DNA of 64,000 nucleotides from Geojedonia litorea (GCF_042654525.1 NZ_JBHSGP010000014.1:1464372-1528371); one strand, 5' to 3'. Counted from the stretch's first letter, positions 17,486 through 25,623 are shown. Numbers and translations are program-made. The notes: generated by a model not told the origin, from the letters alone.

Positions 17486-17707
17486 GTGACTTTATTTAAG
17501 CAGCGAAAAAACAGGCAATTTAAATATACGCCTAGACACCTGAATGAGGAACAGAAAACAAAACAGGGTTTGGAGTCACAATGGAAGGAAGTTAGAGCTT
17601 CTAGTAAACGCAAACGCAATATATTTACAAGCCTCCCTTTTTTGGTCTTATTTTTGATTTGTGTATTGATAGTATTATACATTTTAAATCAATACCAAAC
17701 AACGTAA
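17486..17707 (+). CDS. Small membrane protein, paralogue of the next gene
   Basis: From the GTG at 17486 the product is 73 residues and begins TLFKQRKNRQFKYTPRHL after the initiator. This lines up with GIFSTRQNKKFDYTPRYY at the start of the next gene, which decides the GTG start over the TTG at 17459. A basic middle (about 25-45) precedes one C-terminal membrane segment (about 48-68). Such proteins have been labelled 'riboflavin synthase subunit beta' in flavobacterial genomes, apparently because of the neighbouring ribH; nothing in the sequence supports that. Function unknown. Confidence 0.7.
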   Translation: MTLFKQRKNRQFKYTPRHLNEEQKTKQGLESQWKEVRASSKRKRNIFTSLPFLVLFLICVLIVLYILNQYQTT

Positions 17708-17711
17708 TATT

Positions 17712-17999
17712 ATGGGAATCTTTAGTACACGCCAAAACAAAAAATTTGATTATACACCTCGCTATTACAAGGGTGAAGGCAACCCTTTTGCCATGAAACA
17801 TAAGTTTGATGATTTTCGGGTTACAGCCGGAAGCAATAAAGGTTTGAAAACTAAATTGAATAACGCAGTAGACGATTATAAGAACAATCCAGACAGACAT
17901 GGAGCCAATAAACGAGTATTAATTATTATTGGGATTTTAATTTTAATCTTTTTAATCATTATTGAATTCGATTTGTCAATTTTCTTTCAGAAGCGCTAA
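17712..17999 (+). CDS. Small membrane protein, paralogue of the previous gene
   Basis: A 95-residue protein with the shared N-terminal pattern F-x-x-R-x-N-K-x-F-x-YTPR, a basic soluble middle (about 20-70) and one C-terminal membrane segment (about 70-87, VLIIIGILILIFLIII). It starts 4 bp after its paralogue's stop, and its own stop overlaps the mutL start by one base (TAATG), so the three genes are translationally linked. Function unknown. The conserved YTPR motif suggests the N-terminal cytoplasmic part is the working part. Confidence 0.8.
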   Translation: MGIFSTRQNKKFDYTPRYYKGEGNPFAMKHKFDDFRVTAGSNKGLKTKLNNAVDDYKNNPDRHGANKRVLIIIGILILIFLIIIEFDLSIFFQKR

Positions 18000-19849
18000 T
18001 GGCAGACATCATTCAATTATTACCAGATCATGTTGCTAACCAAATTGCAGCTGGAGAAGTCGTGCAGCGACCTGCTTCGGTTGTAAAAGAATTGCTTGAA
18101 AATGCTATTGATGCTGGGGCTTCACAAATAAAGTTAATCATTAAGGATGCAGGGAAGACCTTGATTCAAGTCATTGATGATGGTAAAGGGATGAGTGCTA
18201 CCGATGCCAGATTGAGTTTTGAACGTCATGCCACATCAAAAATACGAACAGCCGAAGATTTATTTAGTCTGCATACCAAAGGGTTTAGGGGCGAAGCCCT
18301 TGCTAGTATTGCTGCCATTGCCCATGTAGAATTAAAGACGAAACAAGAACAGGACGAACTTGGTACTCAAATTACTATTGAAGGCAGTGAGCTTGTATCT
18401 CAAGAGCCTACTGTAACCCCAAAAGGCACGACCATTGCAGTCAAGAATCTGTTTTTCAACATTCCAGCGCGACGAAATTTTTTAAAATCCAATACGGTTG
18501 AGTTACGGCATATTATTGATGAGTTTCATCGTGTGGCCTTGGTTCATCACAGTTTAGCTTTTATCATGTACCACAATGGTAGCGAATTATTTAATCTTCC
18601 AACTAGTAATTTTAGGCAGCGTATAGTCAATGTGTTTGGAGGAAAAACGAATGAGAAATTAGTGCCGGTTAATGAAGCTACCGAAGTACTCAAAATTTCT
18701 GGATTTGTTGGTAAACCTGAATTCGCTAAAAAATCAAAAACAGAACAGTTTTTCTTTGTCAACGACCGCTTTATTAAAAGTGCCTACCTCAATCACGCCA
18801 TCAATTCGGCCTTTGAAGGACTAGTTAAAGATGGAAGTCATCCCAGCTATTTTTTAAATCTCCAGGTGGATCCTAAATCTATTGATATTAATATTCATCC
18901 TACTAAAACAGAAATAAAGTTTGATGATGAACACACGCTTTATGCTATTTTACGAAGTTCTGTAAAACATAGTCTCGGGCAATTTAATATTGCGCCTGTT
19001 TTAGATTTTGAATCTGACGCTAATTTAGAAACGCCTTATGCCTTCAAAAATAAGGCAGCAGCTATGCCGCGTGTTGAAGTTGACCGCTCTTTTAACCCGT
19101 TTTATGACGAGCAAGTTTCTAGAGGTTCTTCAACGCATTATAAAAAAGAACCTGCTGTTCAGTGGGAAAGTCTCTATGTTGGTCTGGAATCCAAAGGAAC
19201 GCGAGCAAATCAAAATTTTAGTGAGTTGCAGTTTGAAAGTGATAACGAAATGCAAAGCATGTTTGATGATGACGCATCTGAAACCACTTCGCGCAGTACT
19301 TACCAGTTTCAGAATAAATATATTATTAGTGCCATTAAATCGGGGATGTTGGTAATTGATCAAAATCGGGCCCATCAACGTATACTATATGAAGGCTTAT
19401 TGAAAAGCATGACCGTAAAGGAAGCTACAAGTCAACAGTTGCTGTTTCCGTTGGAGTTGCATTTTTCAATAACCGAAACAAATATTTTAGAACAATTAAA
19501 GGAAGATTTAGAGCATACAGGTTTTATCTTTTCAGAATTTACAGAAGATAAAATTAGTATTACTGGAGTTCCTGTTAATGTGCCGCATAGTGAGGTTTCC
19601 ATCATTTTGGAGCAGCTTATTAGCGATGTAGAACAGGAAGTACCCGACAGTAATTTTAGTGCGGTCGATTTATTAGCAAAGTCAATGGCCAAAAGTTTGG
19701 CTATTAAAAGTGGTCAGTCCCTAACGTTTACGGAACAGGAACATTTGGTGAATAGCTTGTTTGCATGCAAGGAGCCTAATGTGTCCCCAACTAATAGAAT
19801 TGCGTTTATTACCATGGGTGTTGAAGAACTGGACAAAAAATTTATGTAA
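17999..19849 (+). CDS. mutL: DNA mismatch repair protein MutL
   Basis: A 616-residue GHKL ATPase of mismatch repair. The N-terminal ATPase motifs are complete: E-N-x-x-DAGA (34-41), DDGKGM (60-65), RHATSKI (76-82) and GFRGEAL (95-101). The transducer domain follows to about 330, then a linker and the dimerisation domain (about 435-616). The endonuclease motif DQHA(x2)E(x4)E of MutH-independent MutL proteins reads D454-QNRAHQRILY-E465, so the His, Ala and central Glu are replaced. The C-terminal CPHGRP region is also not recognisable. Nicking activity is therefore doubtful. Confidence 0.95.
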   Translation: MADIIQLLPDHVANQIAAGEVVQRPASVVKELLENAIDAGASQIKLIIKDAGKTLIQVIDDGKGMSATDARLSFERHATSKIRTAEDLFSLHTKGFRGEALASIAAIAHVELKTKQEQDELGTQITIEGSELVSQEPTVTPKGTTIAVKNLFFNIPARRNFLKSNTVELRHIIDEFHRVALVHHSLAFIMYHNGSELFNLPTSNFRQRIVNVFGGKTNEKLVPVNEATEVLKISGFVGKPEFAKKSKTEQFFFVNDRFIKSAYLNHAINSAFEGLVKDGSHPSYFLNLQVDPKSIDINIHPTKTEIKFDDEHTLYAILRSSVKHSLGQFNIAPVLDFESDANLETPYAFKNKAAAMPRVEVDRSFNPFYDEQVSRGSSTHYKKEPAVQWESLYVGLESKGTRANQNFSELQFESDNEMQSMFDDDASETTSRSTYQFQNKYIISAIKSGMLVIDQNRAHQRILYEGLLKSMTVKEATSQQLLFPLELHFSITETNILEQLKEDLEHTGFIFSEFTEDKISITGVPVNVPHSEVSIILEQLISDVEQEVPDSNFSAVDLLAKSMAKSLAIKSGQSLTFTEQEHLVNSLFACKEPNVSPTNRIAFITMGVEELDKKFM

Positions 19850-19852
19850 GTT

Positions 19853-20611
19853 ATGATGAGAATATCCGATACGGTTAAGCATTTAATCATTATCAATGTC
19901 ATTGTTTTTATTGGTGCACAAACCATTGGCGACGGACAATTGTTTTACAAATGGTTTGCCCTTTATTTTCCACAGAACAATCTATTTGAACCTTGGCAGG
20001 TGATAACGCATATGTTTATGCATGCCGATTTGATGCATATTTTCTTTAATATGTTTGCGCTTTGGATGTTTGGTTCTGCGGTTGAATATCAGTTAGGAGC
20101 CAAAAAATTTCTATTCATATACTTCTCAGCAGGATTAGGCGCCGTTTTGTTTCAATTAGGCTATTATTATTTCGAGTTTTATCCAAGCTTTACCATGCTC
20201 GCCAACCAAGGCTTCGAGCCAAATCAAATTATGGAAACCTTGAACTCTGGATTTGGTATGCGCGATACGCGTTGGGATCAATTCTTTTCGGGAGATGGAC
20301 TGAAAGATTTTTTAAGAGCCTTTAATGCCTCCATGGTTGGTGCTTCGGGTTGTATTATGGGCGTTTTAGCCGCATTTGGAATGATGAATCCTGAAGCCAA
20401 ATTGATGCTGATTTTCTTACCAATACCTATAAAAGCCAAGTACTTTATTCCGGGTATTATCATTCTGGATTTAATATCTGGAATCACTGGTCAATCTTTC
20501 TTTAGCCCAAGCAACACGGCCTATATGGCTCACGTTGGTGGTGCTGTCGTTGGATTTATTATTATGTGGTATTGGCGAAAAAATCAATTTAATAACCATC
20601 GCTGGAATTAA
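19853..20611 (+). CDS. Rhomboid family intramembrane serine protease
   Basis: A 252-residue polytopic protein. The catalytic dyad is readable: Ser165 in VGASGCIMG and His227 in MAHVGGAVVGF. The first-loop motif H-A-D-L-M-H-x-x-x-N (about 57-66) is present. An unusually long stretch (about 105-157) separates the early segments from the active-site serine. Rhomboids cut membrane proteins within or near their transmembrane helices; the substrates are unknown. A second rhomboid gene starts 1 bp after the stop, so the pair forms a unit with mutL (3 bp upstream). Confidence 0.92.
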   Translation: MMRISDTVKHLIIINVIVFIGAQTIGDGQLFYKWFALYFPQNNLFEPWQVITHMFMHADLMHIFFNMFALWMFGSAVEYQLGAKKFLFIYFSAGLGAVLFQLGYYYFEFYPSFTMLANQGFEPNQIMETLNSGFGMRDTRWDQFFSGDGLKDFLRAFNASMVGASGCIMGVLAAFGMMNPEAKLMLIFLPIPIKAKYFIPGIIILDLISGITGQSFFSPSNTAYMAHVGGAVVGFIIMWYWRKNQFNNHRWN

Positions 20612-20612
20612 G

Positions 20613-21488
20613 ATGAACAAAACGCTGCAAGACTTCAGTTTTAAATTAAACCAACTCAATGTATTTGAAAAAATCATTGCGATTAACATTGTTGTTTATA
20701 TTGTTGGTTTTTTGCTTCAGCTTGTACTTGGGTCTAAGGGCTATAGTGGTATGTCTTGGTTTGAACTCCCAAAAGATGTTGCGGATTTTATAGTCCAGCC
20801 GTGGAGTATTTTTACTTACGGATTTTTACATTATGGCTTTATGCATGTATTTTTCAATTTATTGGTGCTTCATTATATAAGTGTTATAGCGCTCAATTTG
20901 TTCAATACAAAAATGGTACTCAACATTTATTTCATGGGGATTCTGGCTGGGGGCATATTATACCTATTTGTGTATAATGTTTTTGGTGAGTTCATGTTAA
21001 AGCAAGTTGGATCATTAGTGGGTGCATCAGCGGGCATTCGATCCCTTCTTATTTTTTTGTGTGTCTATATGCCTAACAAAGAGCTTCGCTTGCTAATTTT
21101 CAATATCAAATTAAAATATATTGGGATTGTACTCATTGTAATAGATGTTTTGGGTTTATTCAGTTTGAATCAAGGTGGTTATGTTGCCCATATGGGCGGA
21201 ACTTTGTTAGGCTGCTTCTATGCTTATCAATTGAGAAGGGGATTTGATATTGGAAAAGGTTTTGAAAGGTTTTTAGGTTGGATAACTGCACTTTTTAAGC
21301 CCCGATCTCCTCTTAAAAAGGTATATAAAAATAAAAGCAAGTCATTTGCAGGTCATAATAAAAATGAATTTAATGAGTTTACTAAACAAAAACGCATTGA
21401 CCTTATTTTGGATAAAATCAGTAAAAGTGGTTACGATAGCCTAACCAAAGAAGAAAAGGAGTTTTTATTTAAGGCAGGAAAGGATTAA
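20613..21488 (+). CDS. Second rhomboid family intramembrane protease
   Basis: The frame is open from 20535, inside the first rhomboid gene, but the ATG at 20613, directly after its stop, is the natural start (291 residues). The dyad is Ser139 in VGASAGIR and His193 in VAHMGG. The loop motif is H-Y-G-F-M-H-V-F-F-N (about 73-82). The residue after the serine is Ala instead of the usual Gly of GxSG. The C-terminal 80 residues form a basic cytoplasmic tail. The two tandem rhomboids differ too much to be a fresh duplication and may cut different substrates. Confidence 0.9.
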   Translation: MNKTLQDFSFKLNQLNVFEKIIAINIVVYIVGFLLQLVLGSKGYSGMSWFELPKDVADFIVQPWSIFTYGFLHYGFMHVFFNLLVLHYISVIALNLFNTKMVLNIYFMGILAGGILYLFVYNVFGEFMLKQVGSLVGASAGIRSLLIFLCVYMPNKELRLLIFNIKLKYIGIVLIVIDVLGLFSLNQGGYVAHMGGTLLGCFYAYQLRRGFDIGKGFERFLGWITALFKPRSPLKKVYKNKSKSFAGHNKNEFNEFTKQKRIDLILDKISKSGYDSLTKEEKEFLFKAGKD

Positions 21489-21495
21489 GCCACCT

Positions 21496-22515
21496 ATGAA
21501 AAAACTTAAGCTAATAGACAAGGTCATCTGGATTGCCAATATTTTGGCGGCTACCATGTTGGTATTGTCCTATAGTTTACCTTTTATTGCTCCAAAAAAG
21601 TTTGCCTTTCTTTCTGTATTAAGTCTTGCCGTGCCACTTTTAATCGTACTCAATATTTTATTTTTGGTCTATTGGCTGTTGACCGTAAAACGACAATTAT
21701 TGATGTCTTTGTTGGTACTTGTCATTGGCTACAGCTATGTGTTTTCACTATATAAATTTTCGGCATCTAAAAATATTGAAGATGTTGAAAATATTTCAGT
21801 GATGAATTATAATGTGAGGCTCTTTAATTTATTTAAATGGATCCCTGCAACATCTATAAAGCAACAAATCGTTGATTTTATAGCAGATAAACAGCCCGAT
21901 ATCTTAAGTATGCAAGAATACCGTCCTGATGAATCGGTTAATCTAAAAGGCTATTATAAATATGAAGAATTGTCTGGTCAAAAAGTAAAAAATGGACAAG
22001 CAATATTTTCTAAATATCCAATTATTCACAGTGGCTCTATAGAGTTCCCAAATACGGCCAATAATGCAATTTATGTTGATATTGTAAAGCATAAGGACAC
22101 CATTCGTATTTATAATGTGCATTTACAGTCTCTCGGCATCAACCCAGCTAATGAAAAGTTGGACATGGAAACTTCAGAAAATTTAATTAAGCGTGTAGGT
22201 ACAGTGTTTCGATTACAACAGTCACAAACCGAATTGTTTTTGGAGCATAAAAAACGTTGTCGCTATAAAATGATCATCTGTGGTGATTTTAATAATACGG
22301 CCTATTCTTATGTTTATAAAGAAATAAAAGGTGATTTAAAAGATGCTTTTGTAGAAGCTGGAAATGGATTTGGACGAACCTTTAAATTTAAATTCTTCCC
22401 TGTACGCATCGATTTTATTTTGGTTGACGAGGCCTTTACTATTAACGGGTTTAAGACATTTGATATAGAATTATCTGACCATTATCCCATCATGACCAAA
22501 GTGAAGCTGAATTAG
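21496..22515 (+). CDS. Endonuclease/exonuclease/phosphatase (EEP) family membrane-anchored hydrolase
   Basis: A 339-residue protein with two or three N-terminal membrane segments (about 10-30, 37-60, 64-85) and a C-terminal EEP domain (about 97-339). Active-site signatures are visible: MNYNVRLFN, SMQEY (metal-binding Glu), CGDFNNT and the final SDHYPI. The family cuts phosphodiester or phosphomonoester bonds with Mg2+; substrates range from DNA to phospholipids. The membrane anchor suggests an envelope or lipid-linked substrate, which is inference. Last gene of the mutL-rhomboid unit. Confidence 0.9.
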   Translation: MKKLKLIDKVIWIANILAATMLVLSYSLPFIAPKKFAFLSVLSLAVPLLIVLNILFLVYWLLTVKRQLLMSLLVLVIGYSYVFSLYKFSASKNIEDVENISVMNYNVRLFNLFKWIPATSIKQQIVDFIADKQPDILSMQEYRPDESVNLKGYYKYEELSGQKVKNGQAIFSKYPIIHSGSIEFPNTANNAIYVDIVKHKDTIRIYNVHLQSLGINPANEKLDMETSENLIKRVGTVFRLQQSQTELFLEHKKRCRYKMIICGDFNNTAYSYVYKEIKGDLKDAFVEAGNGFGRTFKFKFFPVRIDFILVDEAFTINGFKTFDIELSDHYPIMTKVKLN

Positions 22516-22521
22516 ATTAAG

Positions 22522-22563
22522 CAATTAACAATTAGCCATTAACAATTGACAGTTAGCAGTTTA
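22522..22563. repeat. Degenerate heptamer array (CAATTAR type)
   Basis: Six 7-bp units in register: CAATTAA, CAATTAG, CCATTAA, CAATTGA, CAGTTAG, CAGTTTA. It begins 7 bases after the stop of the EEP gene. The unit CAATTGA is, on the other strand and rotated, the GTCAATT found in the array at 1768-1809. Confidence 0.8.
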
Positions 22564-22589
22564 GAGCTCAAAATGTTTAATATAGTTTC

Positions 22590-22617
22590 TTTGAAATTTG
22601 ATATTTGAAGATTGCAA
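22590..22617. repeat. Degenerate heptamer array (TTTGAAA type)
   Basis: Four 7-bp units: TTTGAAA, TTTGATA, TTTGAAG, ATTGCAA. It lies in the same convergent intergenic region as the CAATTAR array, immediately before the DUF6122 gene's stop. Confidence 0.6.
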
Positions 22618-22621
22618 TACC

Positions 22622-22930
22622 TTACATAAGCCAACAATCTACGGTATCTGCTAAGATGTGAATTAATAAACCAATTCCTAAAAGTCGTGTTCTTTTATAA
22701 ATAGTAATTAGTATATAAATGGCAACAGCGTAATAACTATGTAAAGGGTGAAAATTTATACTACAGCGGCTGGGGTCAAATATAGGATTGGCCAAGAGAT
22801 GATCTAAATCGATTAGCATTCCGCAGAGCATAATGAGAAAGGCAACCTTCCAAGTGGGTTTAAAAAACACTAGAGCTATGGCTAAAGGCAGTCCAAAATG
22901 CAGTCCGTAATGAAGAAGTGTTTGTAACAT
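22622..22930 (-). CDS. DUF6122 family small membrane protein
   Basis: From the ATG at 22930 the protein has 102 residues with about four hydrophobic segments. It contains several histidine/aspartate motifs in or near membranes (LLHYGLHFGLP, LIDLDHLL, HPLHSYYA, LLIHILADTVDCW), a pattern recalled for DUF6122. The layout recalls small metal-dependent membrane hydrolases such as YdjM/LexA-binding families, but this is only a likeness. Its ATG overlaps the stop of wbqC (TAATG), so it is translationally coupled. Confidence 0.8.
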   Translation of the reverse strand: MLQTLLHYGLHFGLPLAIALVFFKPTWKVAFLIMLCGMLIDLDHLLANPIFDPSRCSINFHPLHSYYAVAIYILITIYKRTRLLGIGLLIHILADTVDCWLM

Positions 22931-23550
22931 TACCAAGTAAGTTCTTGTGCTTCCAAATACATTTCGGCATTGGGGCCTTCATTACAAATCAAATCAAGAA
23001 TACTCAAATTTGGAATAAAACCATGTTTGTCATCAAAAACCTGCACGTATGAGTTAAAGTTGTAGCTAGGTTCTTTCCGGCTTTCAACCAATGTGCGACA
23101 ATCAATATAGGAGTTAGCCGCCTTATCATATACAGATGTGGTTTGATATTCAAATGACATCTGTAAACATTCGTAAATAGCTTCAAGGCATTTAAAATTA
23201 AAATCCATCAAGAACTTGTAAGATTGACCAAACAAAGGAGCGAGGTCATCCCTATAAAATTCAAAAAAAGGAGAGCTGCTATAAGCAGATGTGATCGACT
23301 TCCAATGTAAATCTTGCCAATTGGAATCATCGGCAATTACAATATCTTTATACAATTGCCTATTTCGCTGTGAATACACCACGGGTACTGTTAAGGCCAT
23401 CATACCATTGGCACCGAAAATATGTGTGCGATTGCGATAGGTTTGCTTTTGATAATTGTCACACACTTCAAAGGTTACCGCGTTCGCTTGAGCAATGGCC
23501 ACAAAACTGGCAATGCTTGGGAAATAGGTGGGATGTAAAAGTATGTTCAT
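22930..23550 (-). CDS. WbqC family protein
   Basis: A 206-residue cytoplasmic protein that begins with the family's P-T-Y-F-P-S pattern and contains Y-R-N-R-T-x-I and the L-T-V-P-V strand. WbqC-like proteins occur in sugar and O-antigen gene clusters and have been linked to glycosyl or amino-sugar modification, but the biochemical role is poorly defined. It lies 61 bp after lepB in the same leftward unit, with a possible hairpin in the spacer, and overlaps DUF6122 by one base. Confidence 0.88.
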   Translation of the reverse strand: MNILLHPTYFPSIASFVAIAQANAVTFEVCDNYQKQTYRNRTHIFGANGMMALTVPVVYSQRNRQLYKDIVIADDSNWQDLHWKSITSAYSSSPFFEFYRDDLAPLFGQSYKFLMDFNFKCLEAIYECLQMSFEYQTTSVYDKAANSYIDCRTLVESRKEPSYNFNSYVQVFDDKHGFIPNLSILDLICNEGPNAEMYLEAQELTW

Positions 23551-23564
23551 TCGAATAGTTGTTT

Positions 23565-23600
23565 GTTGTTAAGTTGAAATTCAAAAAAATGCTTAACAAC
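23565..23600. repeat. Inverted repeat between lepB and wbqC
   Basis: GTTGTTAAG (23565-23573) and CTTAACAAC (23592-23600) form a 9-bp stem around an AT-rich loop that contains a smaller palindrome (TTGAAATTCAA). No clean T run follows in the direction of transcription, so it could be a weak attenuator or a processing site rather than a terminator. Confidence 0.35.
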
Positions 23601-23611
23601 TCACGACTTAA

Positions 23612-25204
23612 CTATTTTGCTTTTTTACGTTTTCTCCATTTACTGTAACCAATACCTGCAAATAACACCACTAAAAATGGAATGAAATAAGAAACCGGTT
23701 TTCCGCTACCACCAACAGTGGTGAACATACGGTCCCAACGTATTTTGTCAAAGCCTTTGCCGTTTTTATCCCAGCTCATCCATATAAAAACAGGCTTTCC
23801 TACGACATGGTCAAAAGGCACAAAGCCCCAAAATCTGGCATCAATAGAGTTGTTTCTGTTATCACCCATCATCCAATAATAATCTTGAGAGAAGGTATAA
23901 CTGGTTGCTGGTTGGTTGTCAATATAAATCTGATTGCCTTTTACTGAAAGTTGATGACCTTCGTATTCAGTAATCACACGCTTGTATATTGGAAGCACTT
24001 CCAAATTAAGAGCAATGGTTTTGCCTTTTTCTGGAATATAAATGGGTCCAAAATAATCTGTATTCCAATTATAATTAGGGTCGTGAGGAAATATGCTTGG
24101 ATCACGTCGACCTTCAGTATCTTTTCGCAGCGTGATACTGGCAATATTGGGGTGATTTTTAGCCTTGGCTGCAGCCTCTTCCGTAGCTTGAACAAAATAA
24201 GTTTCAGATGTTGAGTCATAGCCTATGCCATCGGTAATATCATAGCGTCTTAAAATACTATACACCTGCTCGTTAGAAGATAATTGGCCTTTAAATTCTA
24301 TGTTATATGAAAACTGCAATTTAGCTCTATCGGGTAACTCATTTTTTTCGCCATTGATGTAAACTACGCCTCCACGAAGTTCTAACGAATCACCAGGTAC
24401 GCCTACGCAACGTTTTACCAAATTGGTTTTTTTGTCAATAGGTTTATAATAATTCCTGTCTGGATGAAAATCATTCATATCCAGCAGCGTATCTGCGGGT
24501 TGATTAAAGACCACGATATCATTGCGCTCTATAGTTTCAAACCCAGGAATTCTCATGTAGGGAAGTTGTAATTTATTTTTCCATGAGTCACTGCCTTTAT
24601 GGTCGTCAAATAAATACGACTTTGTTTTTAATACAGGAATGGTATCATGTACCATAGGTGCTGCTACCGTAGTCATAGGCACTCTGGCCCCATAATGAAA
24701 TTTACTTACAAATAGAAAATCACCCACCAATAACGATTTTTCAAGGGATGATGAAGGAATTGTAAAGGGTTGAATAAAATAAGTGTGCACTATGGTTGCT
24801 GCCACAACAGCAAACAAAATAGAACTTACCCAATCACCAGAACTTGATTTTGGTTGTAGATCTCTGTTTTCGACATAACTTAGGTCTGTGAAATAATTGA
24901 GGTAATAGTTGTAAAACCCTAAAGTAATAACAGCCAAAAAAGTATCCAAATATGAGTTTTTACCAAAGCTGCGAGCAGTTTCTACCCAAACCACTGGAAA
25001 CATAATCAAATTGACAACTGGTACAAAAAGTAAAATAGTCCACCATCGCGAACGATTTAAAATGGTCATTAAAACGACTGCATTGTATATAGGTACAAAA
25101 GCTTCCCAAGCCTGACGCCCAGCTTTAGTATATAATTTCCAGGTGCCCAATCCGTGAATCAATTGAACAATTAATAAAAAGATTAACCACTGCGATAATA
25201 TCAT
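23612..25204 (-). CDS. lepB: Signal peptidase I with N-terminal DUF5684 membrane domain
   Basis: A 530-residue membrane protease that removes Sec signal peptides. The N-terminal 110 residues hold three membrane segments of DUF5684 type, then a further anchor (about 126-142). The catalytic serine is probably Ser153 in IPSSSLEKSL and the general base Lys264 in LVKRCVGVPGDS. Box E reads MGDNRNNSIDARFWG (about 442-456). Long insertions between the boxes make it far bigger than the E. coli enzyme (324), as is usual in Bacteroidota. A C-terminal membrane segment ends in a basic tail. Confidence 0.93.
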   Translation of the reverse strand: MILSQWLIFLLIVQLIHGLGTWKLYTKAGRQAWEAFVPIYNAVVLMTILNRSRWWTILLFVPVVNLIMFPVVWVETARSFGKNSYLDTFLAVITLGFYNYYLNYFTDLSYVENRDLQPKSSSGDWVSSILFAVVAATIVHTYFIQPFTIPSSSLEKSLLVGDFLFVSKFHYGARVPMTTVAAPMVHDTIPVLKTKSYLFDDHKGSDSWKNKLQLPYMRIPGFETIERNDIVVFNQPADTLLDMNDFHPDRNYYKPIDKKTNLVKRCVGVPGDSLELRGGVVYINGEKNELPDRAKLQFSYNIEFKGQLSSNEQVYSILRRYDITDGIGYDSTSETYFVQATEEAAAKAKNHPNIASITLRKDTEGRRDPSIFPHDPNYNWNTDYFGPIYIPEKGKTIALNLEVLPIYKRVITEYEGHQLSVKGNQIYIDNQPATSYTFSQDYYWMMGDNRNNSIDARFWGFVPFDHVVGKPVFIWMSWDKNGKGFDKIRWDRMFTTVGGSGKPVSYFIPFLVVLFAGIGYSKWRKRKKAK

Positions 25205-25239
25205 AAGGATTGATTATTGTTGAATTATTATTGATTAGT
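25205..25239. repeat. Heptamer array at the 3' edge of the four-helix bundle gene
   Basis: Units in 7-bp register: AAGGATT, GATTATT, GTTGAAT, TATTATT, GATTAGT. It covers the stop of the four-helix bundle gene and the gap to lepB. On the opposite strand its unit AATAATC equals that of the array at 25589-25623, so the gene is bracketed by inverted copies of the same repeat type. Confidence 0.6.
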
Positions 25240-25590
25240 TTTAAGGCCCAATTTAGCGGTTTTTCGTGAGGAAATAAAAATTCTTGTAAGTTCGTCCGCT
25301 TCTTTTAACAAAGAATTACATATTTCTTTTGAAAGTAAATTGTCCTGAACAAGAAATTCAATCCAAAACAGACTTTCATCTACTTCTTCAATTACAATGC
25401 TAATTTTAGATATGAAACTTTTTTTGGATTGTGCCAAACAAGTTGCTCTATAATTGGCAGCAACAGATGTTGAACATCTAATTAGTTGACTTTTAATGTG
25501 ATTACCTAAAAATGAATTTGGGAGTTCCAAAGCAAGTTTCACACAATTATGCGCAAATAGATTGGTTCTTTCTTTCAGTTCAATGGTCAT
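25228..25590 (-). CDS. Four-helix bundle protein (S23/23S rRNA intervening-sequence type)
   Basis: A 120-residue all-helical protein with the family pattern F-A-H-N-x-V-K-L-A-L-E-L-P near the N-terminus, L-I-R-C-S-T-S-V-A-A-N-Y-R-A in the second helix, and E-V-D-E-S-x-F-W-I-E-F in the third. Homologues are encoded in rRNA intervening sequences or beside diversity-generating retroelements; many are free-standing and functionally undefined. It sits inside an otherwise housekeeping operon between dapB and lepB and is flanked by heptamer arrays, which suggests that it was inserted. Confidence 0.88.
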   Translation of the reverse strand: MTIELKERTNLFAHNCVKLALELPNSFLGNHIKSQLIRCSTSVAANYRATCLAQSKKSFISKISIVIEEVDESLFWIEFLVQDNLLSKEICNSLLKEADELTRIFISSRKTAKLGLKTNQ

Positions 25591-25623
25591 TAATCAATAG
25601 TAAATAATCAATAATCATTCAAA
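25589..25623. repeat. Heptamer array at the 5' edge of the four-helix bundle gene
   Basis: Five units in register: ATTAATC, AATAGTA, AATAATC, AATAATC, ATTCAAA. It spans the gap between the start of the four-helix bundle gene and the stop codon of dapB (25608-25610). Confidence 0.65.
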
